Shown: positions 7,182 to 15,960 of the stretch, piece after piece
Numbering within the stretch: the stretch's first letter is position 1
Layout: each line of letters opens with the position of its first letter
Source of the DNA: Chromatiaceae bacterium
Lineage (GTDB): Bacteria > Pseudomonadota > Gammaproteobacteria > Chromatiales > Chromatiaceae
Assembly (NCBI GenBank): GCA_022340805.1
Contig: JAJDNF010000069.1
Span: forward strand, 1 to 41,762
DNA: 41,762 nt
Reading direction: 5' to 3'
Translations under genes and position numbers: made by a program
The notes under the pieces: generated by a model
Told to the model about the DNA's origin: nothing
Database searches by the model: none
What the model saw: only the letters and a program-made list of their open reading frames with translations

Positions 7182-8261
7182 ATGAAACCCAGCATTCGTA
7201 ACAAGCTCGAGCACATCAGCGAACGCTTTCAAGAGATCACAGCGCTGCTCGCCGACCCCGGAGTACAGGGCAACCTCAATCGCTTCCGTGACTTGAGCCG
7301 TGAATATGCGCAGATCGAACCGTTGTGCCGCTGCTACCAGCGCTACATCGACGCCGAGGCCGATCTGCACAATGCACAAGAGATGCTGACCGATCCGGAG
7401 ATGGCGGAATTGGCCGAGGACGCCTGCCAGGATGCGCGCCAGGCGATCGAGGCACTCGAACCCGAACTGCAACGTCTGCTGCTGCCGCGTGACCCCAACG
7501 ACGAGCGCAATGTCTATCTCGAGGTACGCGCCGGCACCGGCGGCGCCGAGGCCGCACTGTTTGCCGGCGACCTGCTGCGCATGTACCTGCGCTACGCCGA
7601 GCTGAAGCGCTGGAAGACCGAGACGGTCAGCCAGAGCATCGGTGAGCACGGTGGCTACAAGGAGGTGATCGTGCGCATTCTCGGACAGGGCGTGTATTCG
7701 CGCCTGAAGTTCGAGTCCGGTGCGCACCGCGTGCAGCGCGTCCCGGAGACCGAGTCACAGGGACGCATCCACACCTCAGCCTGCACGGTAGCGATTTTGC
7801 CCGAGGCCGAGGCGGTCGATGAATTCGACATCAACCCGAACGACCTGCGTATCGACACCTTCCGCTCCTCGGGCGCCGGCGGCCAGCACGTCAACACCAC
7901 GGATTCGGCGGTGCGCATCACGCACCTGCCGACCGGCGTGGTGGTCGAATGCCAGGACGAGCGCTCGCAGCACAAGAACAAGGCGCGCGCGATGTCGCTG
8001 CTGCAGGCCCGCCTGCTGGCCGCGGCCCAGGCGAGCGCCGCCGCCAGCCGCGCCGAGGACCGTCGCCTGCAGGTTGGCAGCGGCGATCGCTCCGAGCGGA
8101 TCCGCACCTACAACTTTCCGCAGAATCGCCTGACCGACCACCGCATCAACCTGACCCTGTACAAGCTCGACGAGGTCATGCAGGGGGCACTCGACCAGGT
8201 GGTCGATCCGCTGCAGCACGAGTACCAGGCCGAGCAGCTGGCCGCGCTGGGGGTCGACTGA
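7182..8261 (+). CDS. prfA: peptide chain release factor 1
   Basis: Recognises UAA and UAG stops and triggers peptide release. The protein is 359 residues from the ATG at 7182 ([10 protein letters not shown], matching the E. coli start). The codon-recognition tripeptide is P188-E-T190 in [10 protein letters not shown], and the catalytic GGQ is at 233-235 in [29 protein letters not shown] replaces the E. coli GGDEAAL by Ala at one position. It lies 83 nt after hemA and 14 nt before prmC, whose product methylates the GGQ glutamine. Confidence 0.97.
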   Translation: MKPSIRNKLEHISERFQEITALLADPGVQGNLNRFRDLSREYAQIEPLCRCYQRYIDAEADLHNAQEMLTDPEMAELAEDACQDARQAIEALEPELQRLLLPRDPNDERNVYLEVRAGTGGAEAALFAGDLLRMYLRYAELKRWKTETVSQSIGEHGGYKEVIVRILGQGVYSRLKFESGAHRVQRVPETESQGRIHTSACTVAILPEAEAVDEFDINPNDLRIDTFRSSGAGGQHVNTTDSAVRITHLPTGVVVECQDERSQHKNKARAMSLLQARLLAAAQASAAASRAEDRRLQVGSGDRSERIRTYNFPQNRLTDHRINLTLYKLDEVMQGALDQVVDPLQHEYQAEQLAALGVD

Positions 8262-8275
8262 ATGGACCGCCGTGG

Positions 8276-9151
8276 ATGAGCAGCGTCCGTGGGCTGCTTG
8301 AGCACGCCGCGCGCCGCCTGACGCCGGCAGCGGACGAGCCGCTGCTCGAAGCCCAGGTATTGCTGGCGCACTGCCTCGGCCGCGACCGCAGCTGGCTGTA
8401 CGCCTGGCCCGAACATATCCCGAACGCGACCCAGATCGCGTGCTTTGCACACCTCGTGGACGAGCGCCTCAGGGGCCGCCCGGTCGCACACCTGACCGGC
8501 GAACGCGAGTTCTGGTCGCTGCGCCTTCTGATCAGCCCGGACACGCTGATTCCGCGCCCGGAGACCGAACACCTGATCGAGACCGCACTGGCGCTGGAGC
8601 TACCCGACGACGCCCGGGTACTCGACCTGGGCACCGGAAGCGGCGCGATTGCGCTCGCGCTGGCCAGCGCACGGCGCACCTGGCGGCTCACCGGCCTCGA
8701 CCGCTCCGCGGCCGCGCTCGCGGTCGCGCGCGAGAATGCACGGAGGCTCGCCCTGCACAACGTGGATTTCCTGGCCAGTGACTGGTTCGAGGCGCTGCCG
8801 GAACAATCGCGCTTCGACCTGATCGTCGCCAATCCGCCCTATGTGGCGCTCGACGACCCGCATCTCACGCGCGGCGACCTGCGCTTCGAACCACGCGCGG
8901 CGCTGGTCTCGGGACCCGATGGACTGGATGCCATCCGGCATATTGCCGCGAACGCCGCGACCCACCTGGTGCCGGGCGGCTGGCTGTGGCTCGAGCACGG
9001 CAGCGATCAAGGCGGCCGGGTCGGGGCCATGCTGCGCCAGCACGGCTTCGACCAGGTCGAGCTGCGTCACGACCTGGCCGGCCGGGAACGCGCATCGGGC
9101 GGACGGTCGCCACGCCGGGGCGGGCAAGCGCAAAGTGGCAATCCCACTTGA
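8276..9151 (+). CDS. prmC: release factor glutamine N5-methyltransferase
   Basis: SAM-dependent methyltransferase that modifies the GGQ glutamine of RF1 and RF2. From the ATG at 8276 the product is 291 residues. An N-terminal helical RF-binding domain (1-85, ending in HLTGEREFWSL) is followed by a Rossmann domain with VLDLGTGSGAIALAL at about 115-129 and the catalytic NPPY at 186-189. The family's RPETEHL motif is at 94-100. The C terminus ends in a basic, apparently disordered stretch (GGRSPRRGGQ). The start is 14 nt past the prfA stop, as usual for this pair. Confidence 0.96.
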   Translation: MSSVRGLLEHAARRLTPAADEPLLEAQVLLAHCLGRDRSWLYAWPEHIPNATQIACFAHLVDERLRGRPVAHLTGEREFWSLRLLISPDTLIPRPETEHLIETALALELPDDARVLDLGTGSGAIALALASARRTWRLTGLDRSAAALAVARENARRLALHNVDFLASDWFEALPEQSRFDLIVANPPYVALDDPHLTRGDLRFEPRAALVSGPDGLDAIRHIAANAATHLVPGGWLWLEHGSDQGGRVGAMLRQHGFDQVELRHDLAGRERASGGRSPRRGGQAQSGNPT

Positions 9152-9183
9152 CCGGTAGGGCCTTTCGGCACAGCATTGCCGCT

Positions 9184-9591
9184 ATGCAAGCGTCGGACGA
9201 AACCCTCTTCAGGCACCGCGAGATCGCGTTCTGCACCCTGCACCCCGACCCCAACCAGGTCGGGTCCGCGGCCGCGTTGCTGATCGAGATCGACGGCATC
9301 GAGCGTGTCGATATCGTCAACACGGCCACGCTGCAGGTCTCCTATCACCTGCTGGCAATCTGCCTGGCCGATATCGAAGGCCTGCTCGAACAGAACGGCT
9401 TTCATCTCGACAACCGCCTGATGCACAAGATCCGGCGCGCGCTCTACCACTACACAGAAGAGACGCAGCGCGCCAACCTGTGTTGCGAGCATGGCGAAAA
9501 CTGTACCCAGAAGGTGTTCGTCAACCGCTACCGCAACCGCGAACACGGCTGCCAGGACGATCGTCCCGAACACTGGCGGCGTTATCTCTAA
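9184..9591 (+). CDS. small HMA-fold-like protein with a Cys-rich C terminus, unknown function
   Basis: I do not recognise a named family. The 135-residue protein (ATG at 9184) has no signal peptide. Residues about 10-75 follow the beta-alpha-beta-beta-alpha-beta pattern of heavy-metal-associated domains (IDGIERVDIVNTATLQVSY, then IEGLLEQNGFHLD) but lack the metal-binding CxxC of classical HMA domains. The C-terminal half is helical, with LCCEHGENC and a further Cys in EHGC. It lies 32 nt after prmC on the same strand and is followed by a repeat-filled gene-free stretch. A metal-handling role is only a structural inference. Confidence 0.75.
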   Translation: MQASDETLFRHREIAFCTLHPDPNQVGSAAALLIEIDGIERVDIVNTATLQVSYHLLAICLADIEGLLEQNGFHLDNRLMHKIRRALYHYTEETQRANLCCEHGENCTQKVFVNRYRNREHGCQDDRPEHWRRYL

Positions 9592-9619
9592 CGTGGTGCG
9601 CCACATTTGGCGGCGTATA

Positions 9620-9853
9620 GCATTGCATGCCTCGACGCTCACCACAGGGTCCGATAGCCGAGCGTATTGCACCGTATCCACCGTGTCCCGGTGCATTGCG
9701 GCCTGCGCCTGATGCACCCTACGCATATGGCAATGTCCGGCCGATACACGCCGCCAAGAGATGCGCGCGTAGGGCAATAGCGCAGCGTATTGCACCGTAT
9801 CGGCCGGAATCGGGTGCATATCGACTTGGCCTGCGCCTGACGCACCCTATGCA
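9620..9853. repeat. array of diverged intergenic repeats
   Basis: The 414-nt gap 9592-10005 holds no gene. AGCGTATTGCACCGTATC occurs at 9661-9678 and 9784-9801. Each copy is followed about 30-40 nt later by GGCCTGCGCCTGAYGCACCCTA, giving two imperfect units at about 9661-9725 and 9784-9853. Positions 9620-9709 also align without gaps, at roughly two thirds identity by eye, with 28501-28590. The rest, 9854-10005, shows nothing I can name. The words resemble the GGGTGC-AATACGC-GCGCTATTGCACCC type of intergenic repeat common in gammaproteobacteria; that assignment is from memory. Confidence 0.7.
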
Positions 9854-10005
9854 GGCTGCAGGACCCGGGACCGCGAGCCGATACAGCCCCCCCCGAATTA
9901 GATGCCAGACTGAATCGCGCGCTACACGACACAAGTGCTGCGTGCCAGGCCCCCTGTCGCGCCGCGGGTCGTGAAACAGCCCCGCCAACGTGCTTCAATC
10001 TGCGA

Positions 10006-10746
10006 ATGGATGACGCCGCACTGCTGCGCTACAGCCGCCAGATCATGCTGCCCGAACTCGGAATCGAGGGGCAGCAACGCCTGCACGCGTCAAAGGTCCT
10101 GATCGTCGGTTTGGGCGGACTGGGTTCGCCGGCGGCCATGTACCTGGCCGCCGCGGGAGTCGGCACCCTGGAACTGGTCGACGATGACCACGTGGACCTG
10201 AGCAATCTGCAACGCCAGGTGCTGCACACCACCACCAGCATCGGCCTGCGCAAGACCGACTCGGCCCAGGCCACCCTGAAGGCCCTCAACCCGGACACGC
10301 GGCTGATCCTGCGGGACGCGCGACTGCAGGGCGAGGCGCTGCGGGCCGCCGTCGAGGGCGCCGATGTGGTGCTCGACTGCAGCGACAACTTCGCGACGCG
10401 TTTCGCGCTGAACCAGGCCTGCCACGATCTGCGTACGGCATTGGTGTCCGGCGCCGCGATTCGCTGGGACGGCCAGATCAGCGTGTTCGCCGGAAACCCG
10501 GGCGGGCCCTGCTACCGCTGCCTTTACGACGAGCAGGGCGAGGAGGAGCTGCGCTGCAGCGAGAACGGCGTCGTCGCGCCGCTGGTCGGCGTAATCGGCG
10601 CAATGCAGGCCCTCGAGACGATCAAATTGCTGTGCCGGGTCGGCGAACCACTGGGCGGCCGGCTACTGATGCTCGACGCGTTGCGCATGCACTGGCGCGA
10701 GCTGCGCCTGCGGCCGGATCCAGGCTGCCCGGTATGCGGCCGATGA
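10006..10746 (+). CDS. moeB: MoeB/ThiF/HesA-family sulfur-carrier adenylyltransferase
   Basis: E1-like enzyme that adenylates the C-terminal glycine of a small sulfur-carrier protein (MoaD for molybdopterin, or ThiS). It has 246 residues, the size of E. coli MoeB, without a rhodanese domain. RYSRQIMLPELG at the N terminus is typical. The nucleotide loop is GLGGLGSPAAMYLAAAGVG at about 34-52, the Asp in DCSDNFATR binds the adenylate, and two CxxC pairs (CYRC, CPVC) make the zinc site. MoeB versus ThiF cannot be decided because no moaD or thiS is nearby. Its stop overlaps the next start by four bases. Confidence 0.85.
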   Translation: MDDAALLRYSRQIMLPELGIEGQQRLHASKVLIVGLGGLGSPAAMYLAAAGVGTLELVDDDHVDLSNLQRQVLHTTTSIGLRKTDSAQATLKALNPDTRLILRDARLQGEALRAAVEGADVVLDCSDNFATRFALNQACHDLRTALVSGAAIRWDGQISVFAGNPGGPCYRCLYDEQGEEELRCSENGVVAPLVGVIGAMQALETIKLLCRVGEPLGGRLLMLDALRMHWRELRLRPDPGCPVCGR

Positions 10747-11357
10747 TCCTGTTCATTCACGGCTTCGGCAGTTGCGGCTGGGGTGAGAAGTCGCTCAAGC
10801 TGCGTCGGCATTTCGGTGTCGACCAGGTGATCGCACCGGACCTGCCGTTGCATCCGGCACAGGCGATCGACCATCTGCAGGGCTTGGTCGAGCGCTACCC
10901 TGTGCGCGCCCTGGTCGGTTCGTCGCTGGGCGGTTTTTATGCCACCTGCCTGAATGCCCTTCGCCCCCTGCCGACGGTATTGATCAATCCCGTCGTCCGT
11001 CCGCATGAACTGTTGGCCGACCACCTGGGCCAGCAGCACCGCTGGTGTGACGACCTGGCGTTTCAGCTTGCCGCCGATGATCTGCACACGCTGGCCGGGC
11101 TGCAGCGCCACAGCCTGGCGCCCGGCGAGCACTACCTGGTCCTGTTGCAGCAGGGCGACGAGCTGCTGGACTATCGCCAGGCTGCAGCGTTTTATGCCCG
11201 CATGGACGTCTGGGAGATACCCGGCGGCAGCCACCGCTTCGAGCACCTTCAGCGCTACCTGCCGCAGATCGCCGATTGGCTGGGCGAACACACCGGCACG
11301 CGACATCGTCGCGACCGTGTGCAACGACGACGGGACGCAGGCAACACTTCAATGTAG
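10743..11357 (+). CDS. YqiA/YcfP-family alpha/beta-hydrolase (esterase)
   Basis: Short alpha/beta hydrolase of the YqiA type. The 204-residue product begins MILFIHGFGS with the oxyanion strand. It has the nucleophile elbow GSSLGGFYA (Ser near residue 61), an acid in QQGDELLDY and the catalytic His in GGSHRFEH, in normal order. The ATG at 10743 overlaps the moeB stop (ATGA); an ATG at 10734 adds three residues. The tail after about residue 185 is Arg-rich and unconserved (RHRRDRVQRRRD). No substrate can be assigned. Coupling with moeB may be only positional. Confidence 0.8.
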   Translation: MILFIHGFGSCGWGEKSLKLRRHFGVDQVIAPDLPLHPAQAIDHLQGLVERYPVRALVGSSLGGFYATCLNALRPLPTVLINPVVRPHELLADHLGQQHRWCDDLAFQLAADDLHTLAGLQRHSLAPGEHYLVLLQQGDELLDYRQAAAFYARMDVWEIPGGSHRFEHLQRYLPQIADWLGEHTGTRHRRDRVQRRRDAGNTSM

Positions 11358-11432
11358 GCTTAAAGGCAGCACAGGTGCGGCCGCACCCTCCCCACCGCCA
11401 TCCCATGTGGCTTCGTCGCCGATGAGTCAGTT

Positions 11433-12035
11433 ATGCCGAAAACGCCCAGACCCCCACTCGACCTCGACCGGCTGCGCCAGGACATCGTGTTCAGCGATAC
11501 GCTGCTCGGACACCCGTTCACATTCCACACGACCTGGGGCCTGTTTTCACCCAAGGCGGTCGATGACGGCACGCACCTGTTGCTCGACCACCTTGAGGTC
11601 AGACCGGACGATCGCGCGATCGACCTGGGTTGTGGCTATGGCCCGCTCGGCCTGGCGATCGCGAAGGCCGCACCGCAGGGCAGCTGCCTGATGGTCGACA
11701 AGGACTTTGTCGCAGTCGAGTACGCCAACGCGAATGCGCAGCGCAACGGCGTCACGAATGCGCAGGCGATACTCAGTGACGGCCTGCGCCATGTTCCACC
11801 GCAGACCTTCACGCTCGCGGTCACCAACCTGCCGGCCAAGACCAGCAAAGAGCACTATTACCTGTTTTTCCATGACATCCGCGACCGCCTGGCGCCCGGC
11901 GGGCGCCTTTATGTGGTGGTTATCAGCGGTCTGCGCCAGTTCATCGCGCGCGCGTTCGAAGAGGTGTTCGGCAACCATCGCAAGCTCAAGCAGGGCCAGC
12001 ATTACACGGTTGCGCTGGCCGAGCGGCGCGATTGA
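11433..12035 (+). CDS. RsmC-like class I SAM-dependent methyltransferase
   Basis: 200-residue methyltransferase resembling the catalytic half of RsmC/RlmG rRNA guanine-N2 methyltransferases. FSPKAVDDGTHLLLDHL precedes the SAM motif IDLGCGYGPLGLAIA (about 64-78). An acidic motif II (LMVDKDFVAVEYA) and VTNLPAKTSKEHY follow. NLPA replaces the NPPF/NPPY expected at the catalytic loop of guanine-N2 methyltransferases, so specificity may differ. Full-length RsmC has a second, inactive N-terminal domain, which is missing here. It starts 75 nt after the esterase gene, and a hairpin follows its stop. Confidence 0.8.
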   Translation: MPKTPRPPLDLDRLRQDIVFSDTLLGHPFTFHTTWGLFSPKAVDDGTHLLLDHLEVRPDDRAIDLGCGYGPLGLAIAKAAPQGSCLMVDKDFVAVEYANANAQRNGVTNAQAILSDGLRHVPPQTFTLAVTNLPAKTSKEHYYLFFHDIRDRLAPGGRLYVVVISGLRQFIARAFEEVFGNHRKLKQGQHYTVALAERRD

Positions 12036-12050
12036 GGCGGCGCTGCACGG

Positions 12051-12071
12051 CTATGCCGCTCGGCGGCATAG
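12051..12071 (+). terminator. possible terminator hairpin after the methyltransferase gene
   Basis: CTATGCCG (12051-12058) pairs with CGGCATAG (12064-12071) around a 5-nt loop, 16 nt past the stop. No T-tract follows, so intrinsic termination is uncertain. Confidence 0.4.
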
Positions 12072-12141
12072 CGCCAAGGCGCTCCCCACTACCCGCTTTT
12101 CGTTCAGCGCCTGCAGTGGTGCACATGCGGCATTAGGGCGT

Positions 12142-12169
12142 TAAAGTTTTCCTGCCGTTGGTCCGATAT
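12142..12169 (+). promoter_or_regulatory. FliA (sigma28)-like promoter before the GGDEF gene
   Basis: TAAAGTTT (12142-12149) is a perfect match to the FliA -35 consensus. TCCGATAT (12162-12169) matches the GCCGATAA -10 box at six of eight positions. The spacer is 12 nt instead of the usual 11. The implied 5' leader is about 43 nt, with a 6-bp hairpin (AGGTGC-AGA-GCACCT, 12181-12195), then GAGGAGG before the ATG at 12220. A FliA link is inference. Confidence 0.4.
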
Positions 12170-12219
12170 CGGTCGTGCAAAGGTGCAGAGCACCTCTGGG
12201 CTGCACGAGGAGGATATCA

Positions 12220-13245
12220 ATGGGGGTCGATACGCGCGCTCCCGAGAACGAGAAGGCCGCCGAGTTATTTCGCTTGGCCGTTCCGCGCATGTCCCAGCAC
12301 GGGGTACCCCCGACGCCGCAGAACTATGCCATCTGGTACAGCTACGTCAGCGCCGACAACCCGGCCCTGAACGCCGAGATCGACCGGCTTGTCACCGGGA
12401 AGCAGCAGTTCACCGAGGTCGTCACCACCCAACTTTATCGACAGTTCCTCGCCGAACACGACCTGCAGAACATCGAGCAGGTACGCGACGGCCTCAGCAG
12501 GGTGCTCGGCGACCTGTGTTCCTCGCTGGGCAAAGTCGGCAAGGACACCCAGAACTTCGAGGGCGCTCTCGGCGGCTTCGTCAACAATACGGAGAAGAAG
12601 ACCGATCTGTCGGAAATTCGCCTGCTGCTCGAGGCGCTGGTCGCAGAAACACGCTCGATGCAGAACGCCACCCATAGCATGCACGCGCATTTCGAGTCCA
12701 AGTCGAAGGAGATCGAGGAACTGCAGGAACAGTTGAAGCTCGAGCGTCGGCGCGCGATCACCGACCCACTCACGGGCCTGTACAACCGTTTGGCATTGAT
12801 CGATAAACTCAATGCCGCAATTATCGAGATGCCGGACAGCCAACCGCCGTCCGTGGTAATGCTCGATATCGACCGCTTCAAATCAGTCAATGATAACCAC
12901 GGCCACCTTATCGGTGACCGTGTCATCCGCTTCGTTGCGCAGAGCCTGCAGCAGAACATCAAAGGAAAGGATGTCGCCGCACGCTATGGCGGCGAAGAGT
13001 TCACGCTGCTGCTGCCGTCGACCGGACCCAAGGGTGCGGAAGCAGTGGCCAACTCGGTGCGCAACGCGGTAGCCCAGGCGCAGCTGGTGCGCGCCGACAA
13101 CAAGAAACCGCTGGGTCAGATCACCATCTCCGCCGGCGTAGCGACCTACAAGCTGGGCGAGGACCTGATGGACCTGATCAATCGTGCAGACCAGGCGCTG
13201 TACCGCGCCAAGAGAGAAGGCCGCAACCGCGTCATCGTGGCCTGA
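12220..13245 (+). CDS. diguanylate cyclase (GGDEF domain)
   Basis: Predicted to make cyclic di-GMP from two GTP. The ATG at 12220 follows GAGGAGG with good spacing; the product is 341 residues, soluble, with no membrane segment or signal peptide. Residues 1-130 are a helical N-terminal domain (VPPTPQNYAIWYSYVS) seen in a group of proteobacterial cyclases. Residues about 160-180 look like a coiled coil (KEIEELQEQLKLERRR). The GGDEF domain begins at TDPLTGLYNR (181-190). MLDIDRFKSVND carries metal-binding Asp, and the active site is GGEEF at 257-261. The inhibitory I-site is degenerate (KGKD at 248-251 instead of RxxD), so product feedback may be weak. Confidence 0.93.
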   Translation: MGVDTRAPENEKAAELFRLAVPRMSQHGVPPTPQNYAIWYSYVSADNPALNAEIDRLVTGKQQFTEVVTTQLYRQFLAEHDLQNIEQVRDGLSRVLGDLCSSLGKVGKDTQNFEGALGGFVNNTEKKTDLSEIRLLLEALVAETRSMQNATHSMHAHFESKSKEIEELQEQLKLERRRAITDPLTGLYNRLALIDKLNAAIIEMPDSQPPSVVMLDIDRFKSVNDNHGHLIGDRVIRFVAQSLQQNIKGKDVAARYGGEEFTLLLPSTGPKGAEAVANSVRNAVAQAQLVRADNKKPLGQITISAGVATYKLGEDLMDLINRADQALYRAKREGRNRVIVA

Positions 13246-13270
13246 CGCAAGGCCGCTACCTGTCAGGCCA
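13238..13270. terminator. hairpin spanning both convergent stop codons
   Basis: TGGCCTGAC (13238-13246) is the perfect reverse complement of GTCAGGCCA (13262-13270), with a 15-nt loop. The stem arms contain the stop codon of the GGDEF gene and that of the opposing femAB gene. It could act as a bidirectional terminator, but has no T-tract on either strand. Confidence 0.45.
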
Positions 13271-14297
13271 GACCGCGCGCCAACCACGGGCCGATCGCGC
13301 GGCTCACGCCGATCGGCAGGCGTTTCCAGGCATTTATGAACAGGCTGTACTTGGGATTGTTCGGGTTCAGATCCGGCATGCCCGCTGAGCGCACCAGAAA
13401 ATACTCGTAACTCAGCGGCTCGGGCTCGAAACCCCAGTGCTTCTTGAACCGGAACGAGCCCGTGTCCACCTTGCTGCGGCCGAAGTCAAACACCCTGCAC
13501 CCTCGCTCGACGGCGCGGCGCATGACCTCCCAGTACATGAAATCGTTGGCCCCGAGGTCGCGTGCCGCCGAGGTGCCGCCGCCGTAGAAGGGCAGCACCT
13601 GGTCGCGGAAGTAATAGTTCATCACAGCGGCCACCACGTTATCCTGATGGCGGACCGCGATCACGTCGACATCGTCGCCGAATTCTGCGCGGATCGCGTG
13701 GAAGTGCGCCTTTGGCAAGACCGGGGTACCGAGATTGCGTACGCTCTCCGAATAGGCCTGATAGAGGTGTTCGACGCCCTCATCGAGTTCGCCAACCAGG
13801 CCGCACTTGATGCCCTTGCGCACCATCGCGCGCTGCTTGCGTGGAATGGCGCCCATGTTCGCGTCATGGTCTTCGCTGAGTTCCCGCTTGAAGGTCACAT
13901 ACAGATCGTCCCTGCGCTGCCAGTCATCGCGCACCGGTCGCTGGTTGCGCAGTTCCAGGTGGCCGACCTTGAGACGCCTGGCCACCTGCATCGCATAGTC
14001 CTCCAGGGTCTCGCGGGCCACGGCATTGTCGGCCAGCACCCCACCATAGACGCAGAACGGCACCGAGATCAGCGAATGGCCGAACAGCAGGTGACGGACC
14101 TCACCCAGCGGCAGTACGCCACACAGCCTGCCGGCACATTCGGCCAGCAGGTAATGACCGGGATACCGGTAGGTGGACTCGATCAGCCGCTTCCACCCGT
14201 AACGATGGAAGAAAGTGCCATGCGGATGCGCCAGGACATAGTCGTCCCAGGCCTTGGCATCCGACTCGGATGCCGCGCGGATCTCGATATCGCTCAC
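13263..14297 (-). CDS. FemAB-family protein of the XrtA/PEP-CTERM-associated type
   Basis: Member of the FemAB/GNAT fold, which transfers amino acids from aminoacyl-tRNA or acyl groups. The subgroup is usually encoded with exosortase (XrtA/PEP-CTERM) exopolysaccharide loci. The product is 344 residues from a GTG at 14297 that has AGGTGG upstream. GTFFHRYGWKRLIE, the LPLGEVRHLLFGHSL segment, SVPFCVYGG and GANDFMYWEVMRRAVERG are typical of the subgroup. No exosortase, PEP-CTERM substrate or polysaccharide gene is in the window, so here it follows gatB as an orphan, 172 nt downstream. The spacer holds a GGATCA-GCGG-TGATCC hairpin. Family assignment rests on remembered motifs. Confidence 0.8.
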   Translation of the reverse strand: MSDIEIRAASESDAKAWDDYVLAHPHGTFFHRYGWKRLIESTYRYPGHYLLAECAGRLCGVLPLGEVRHLLFGHSLISVPFCVYGGVLADNAVARETLEDYAMQVARRLKVGHLELRNQRPVRDDWQRRDDLYVTFKRELSEDHDANMGAIPRKQRAMVRKGIKCGLVGELDEGVEHLYQAYSESVRNLGTPVLPKAHFHAIRAEFGDDVDVIAVRHQDNVVAAVMNYYFRDQVLPFYGGGTSAARDLGANDFMYWEVMRRAVERGCRVFDFGRSKVDTGSFRFKKHWGFEPEPLSYEYFLVRSAGMPDLNPNNPKYSLFINAWKRLPIGVSRAIGPWLARGLA

Positions 14298-14469
14298 GAC
14301 TGACCACCTGTGAAAAGAATGAAGGGCCGCCAGCAGTGGGCCTGCCACGCATGACCCGCCCGGGACAAGCCCTTCACGATCACTGATGCCCGGCAACCCA
14401 CCGGGATCAGCGGTGATCCGGGCCCGCCAATTTGCGTTGTTCGCACCGCTCGCGGTTGCGCTTTCGGGG

Positions 14470-15915
14470 CTAGCCGCCCAGTTTCCGGCGCAGCAGCTCA
14501 TTGACCTGCTGTGGATTCGCCTTGCCCTGCGACCTTTTCATGATCTGACCGACGAAGAAGCCAAGCATCTTTGGCTGCTTGTCCGGATCAGCGCTGCGGT
14601 AGTTTTCGACCTGGGCCGAATTCGCCGCCAGCACCTCGTCGACCAGCGCCTCGATGGCACCCGTATCGGTGATCTGCTTGAGACCTTTAGCCTCGATCAC
14701 CTGGTCGGCGCTGCCCTCTCCGGCCCACATCGCGGCGAACACGTCCTTGGCGATCTTGCCTGAGATGGTGTTGTCCCTGATTCGCGCGACCAGCAGGCCG
14801 AGGTCGGCGGCCGCCACCGGACAATCGGCGATATCAACCCCCTCCTTGTTGAGCGCCGCGGCCAGATCGCCCATTACCCAGTTGGCGGTGAGCTTGGCGT
14901 CACCGCCGGTCCTGGCAGCCGCCTCGAAGTAATCGGCCTGGATACGACTGCCGGTGAGCACGTCGGCATCGTATGCCGACAGGCCATACTCCGATTCGAA
15001 GCGCTCGCGGCGTGCATCCGGCAGCTCGGGCATGCCCTCCACCACCTCGGCGATGAAGGCCGCGTCAATCTCCAGTGGCAGCAGATCCGGGTCCGGGAAG
15101 TAACGATAGTCGTTGGCCTCCTCCTTGCTGCGCATCGATCGCGTCTCGTCCTTGTTCGCGTCGTACAGCCGGGTCTCCTGTACCACCTTGCCGCCGTCCT
15201 CGATCACCTCGATCTGGCGCGCGACCTCAAAATTGATCGCCTTCTCGAGAAAGCGGAACGAGTTGATGTTCTTGAGCTCTGCGCGGGTGCCAAACTCGGC
15301 CTGGCCCTTAGGCCGGATCGATACGTTGGCATCCATGCGGAACGAACCCTCCTGCATGTTGCCGTCGCAGATACCGATATAGGTCACGATCTGGTGGATC
15401 TTCTTGGCATACGCGACGGCCTCTTTGGCCGAGCGCATGTCCGGCTCCGACACGATCTCGAGCAGCGGCGTGCCGGCGCGATTGAGGTCGATGCCGGTCA
15501 TACCGTGGAAGTCCTCGTGCAGTGATTTGCCCGCATCCTCCTCGAGATGCGCACGGGTGACACCGACCGGCCTGGTGGAACCATCCTCGAGCACGATCTC
15601 GACCACCCCGCTGCCGACCACCGGCAGCTCGTACTGACTGATCTGGTAGCCCTTCGGCAGATCCGGGTAGAAGTAATTCTTGCGTGCGAATACCGAACGC
15701 TCGGCGACCTGCGCCCCGATCGCCTTGCCGAAGCGCACCGCCATGCGCACCGCCTCCTTGTTCAGCACCGGCAATACGCCCGGCATGCCCAGATCGATCA
15801 GCGAGGCCTGGGTGTTCGGCTCGGCACCGAATGCGGTCGAAGAACCTGAAAAGATCTTGGACCGCGTGGCGAGCTGGGTGTGGATCTCCAAACCGATGAC
15901 TGTTTCCCACTGCAT
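14470..15915 (-). CDS. gatB: Asp-tRNA(Asn)/Glu-tRNA(Gln) amidotransferase subunit B
   Basis: tRNA-binding kinase subunit of GatCAB, which activates mischarged Glu-tRNA(Gln) or Asp-tRNA(Asn) for amidation. The length is 481 residues, typical. Visible are [13 protein letters not shown] at the N terminus, [16 protein letters not shown], the [19 protein letters not shown] signature, [13 protein letters not shown], and the C-terminal YqeY-like tail domain ending [13 protein letters not shown]. The zinc-ligand cysteines of some GatB proteins are replaced by [10 protein letters not shown], as in other gammaproteobacteria. GGGAAAC precedes the ATG at 15915. It is last of gatC-gatA-gatB. Confidence 0.97.
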   Translation of the reverse strand: MQWETVIGLEIHTQLATRSKIFSGSSTAFGAEPNTQASLIDLGMPGVLPVLNKEAVRMAVRFGKAIGAQVAERSVFARKNYFYPDLPKGYQISQYELPVVGSGVVEIVLEDGSTRPVGVTRAHLEEDAGKSLHEDFHGMTGIDLNRAGTPLLEIVSEPDMRSAKEAVAYAKKIHQIVTYIGICDGNMQEGSFRMDANVSIRPKGQAEFGTRAELKNINSFRFLEKAINFEVARQIEVIEDGGKVVQETRLYDANKDETRSMRSKEEANDYRYFPDPDLLPLEIDAAFIAEVVEGMPELPDARRERFESEYGLSAYDADVLTGSRIQADYFEAAARTGGDAKLTANWVMGDLAAALNKEGVDIADCPVAAADLGLLVARIRDNTISGKIAKDVFAAMWAGEGSADQVIEAKGLKQITDTGAIEALVDEVLAANSAQVENYRSADPDKQPKMLGFFVGQIMKRSQGKANPQQVNELLRRKLGG

Positions 15916-15960
15916 GTCAGTTTCCCGAATTCATTAATCCAATCGCGAAGTACGCCGACA

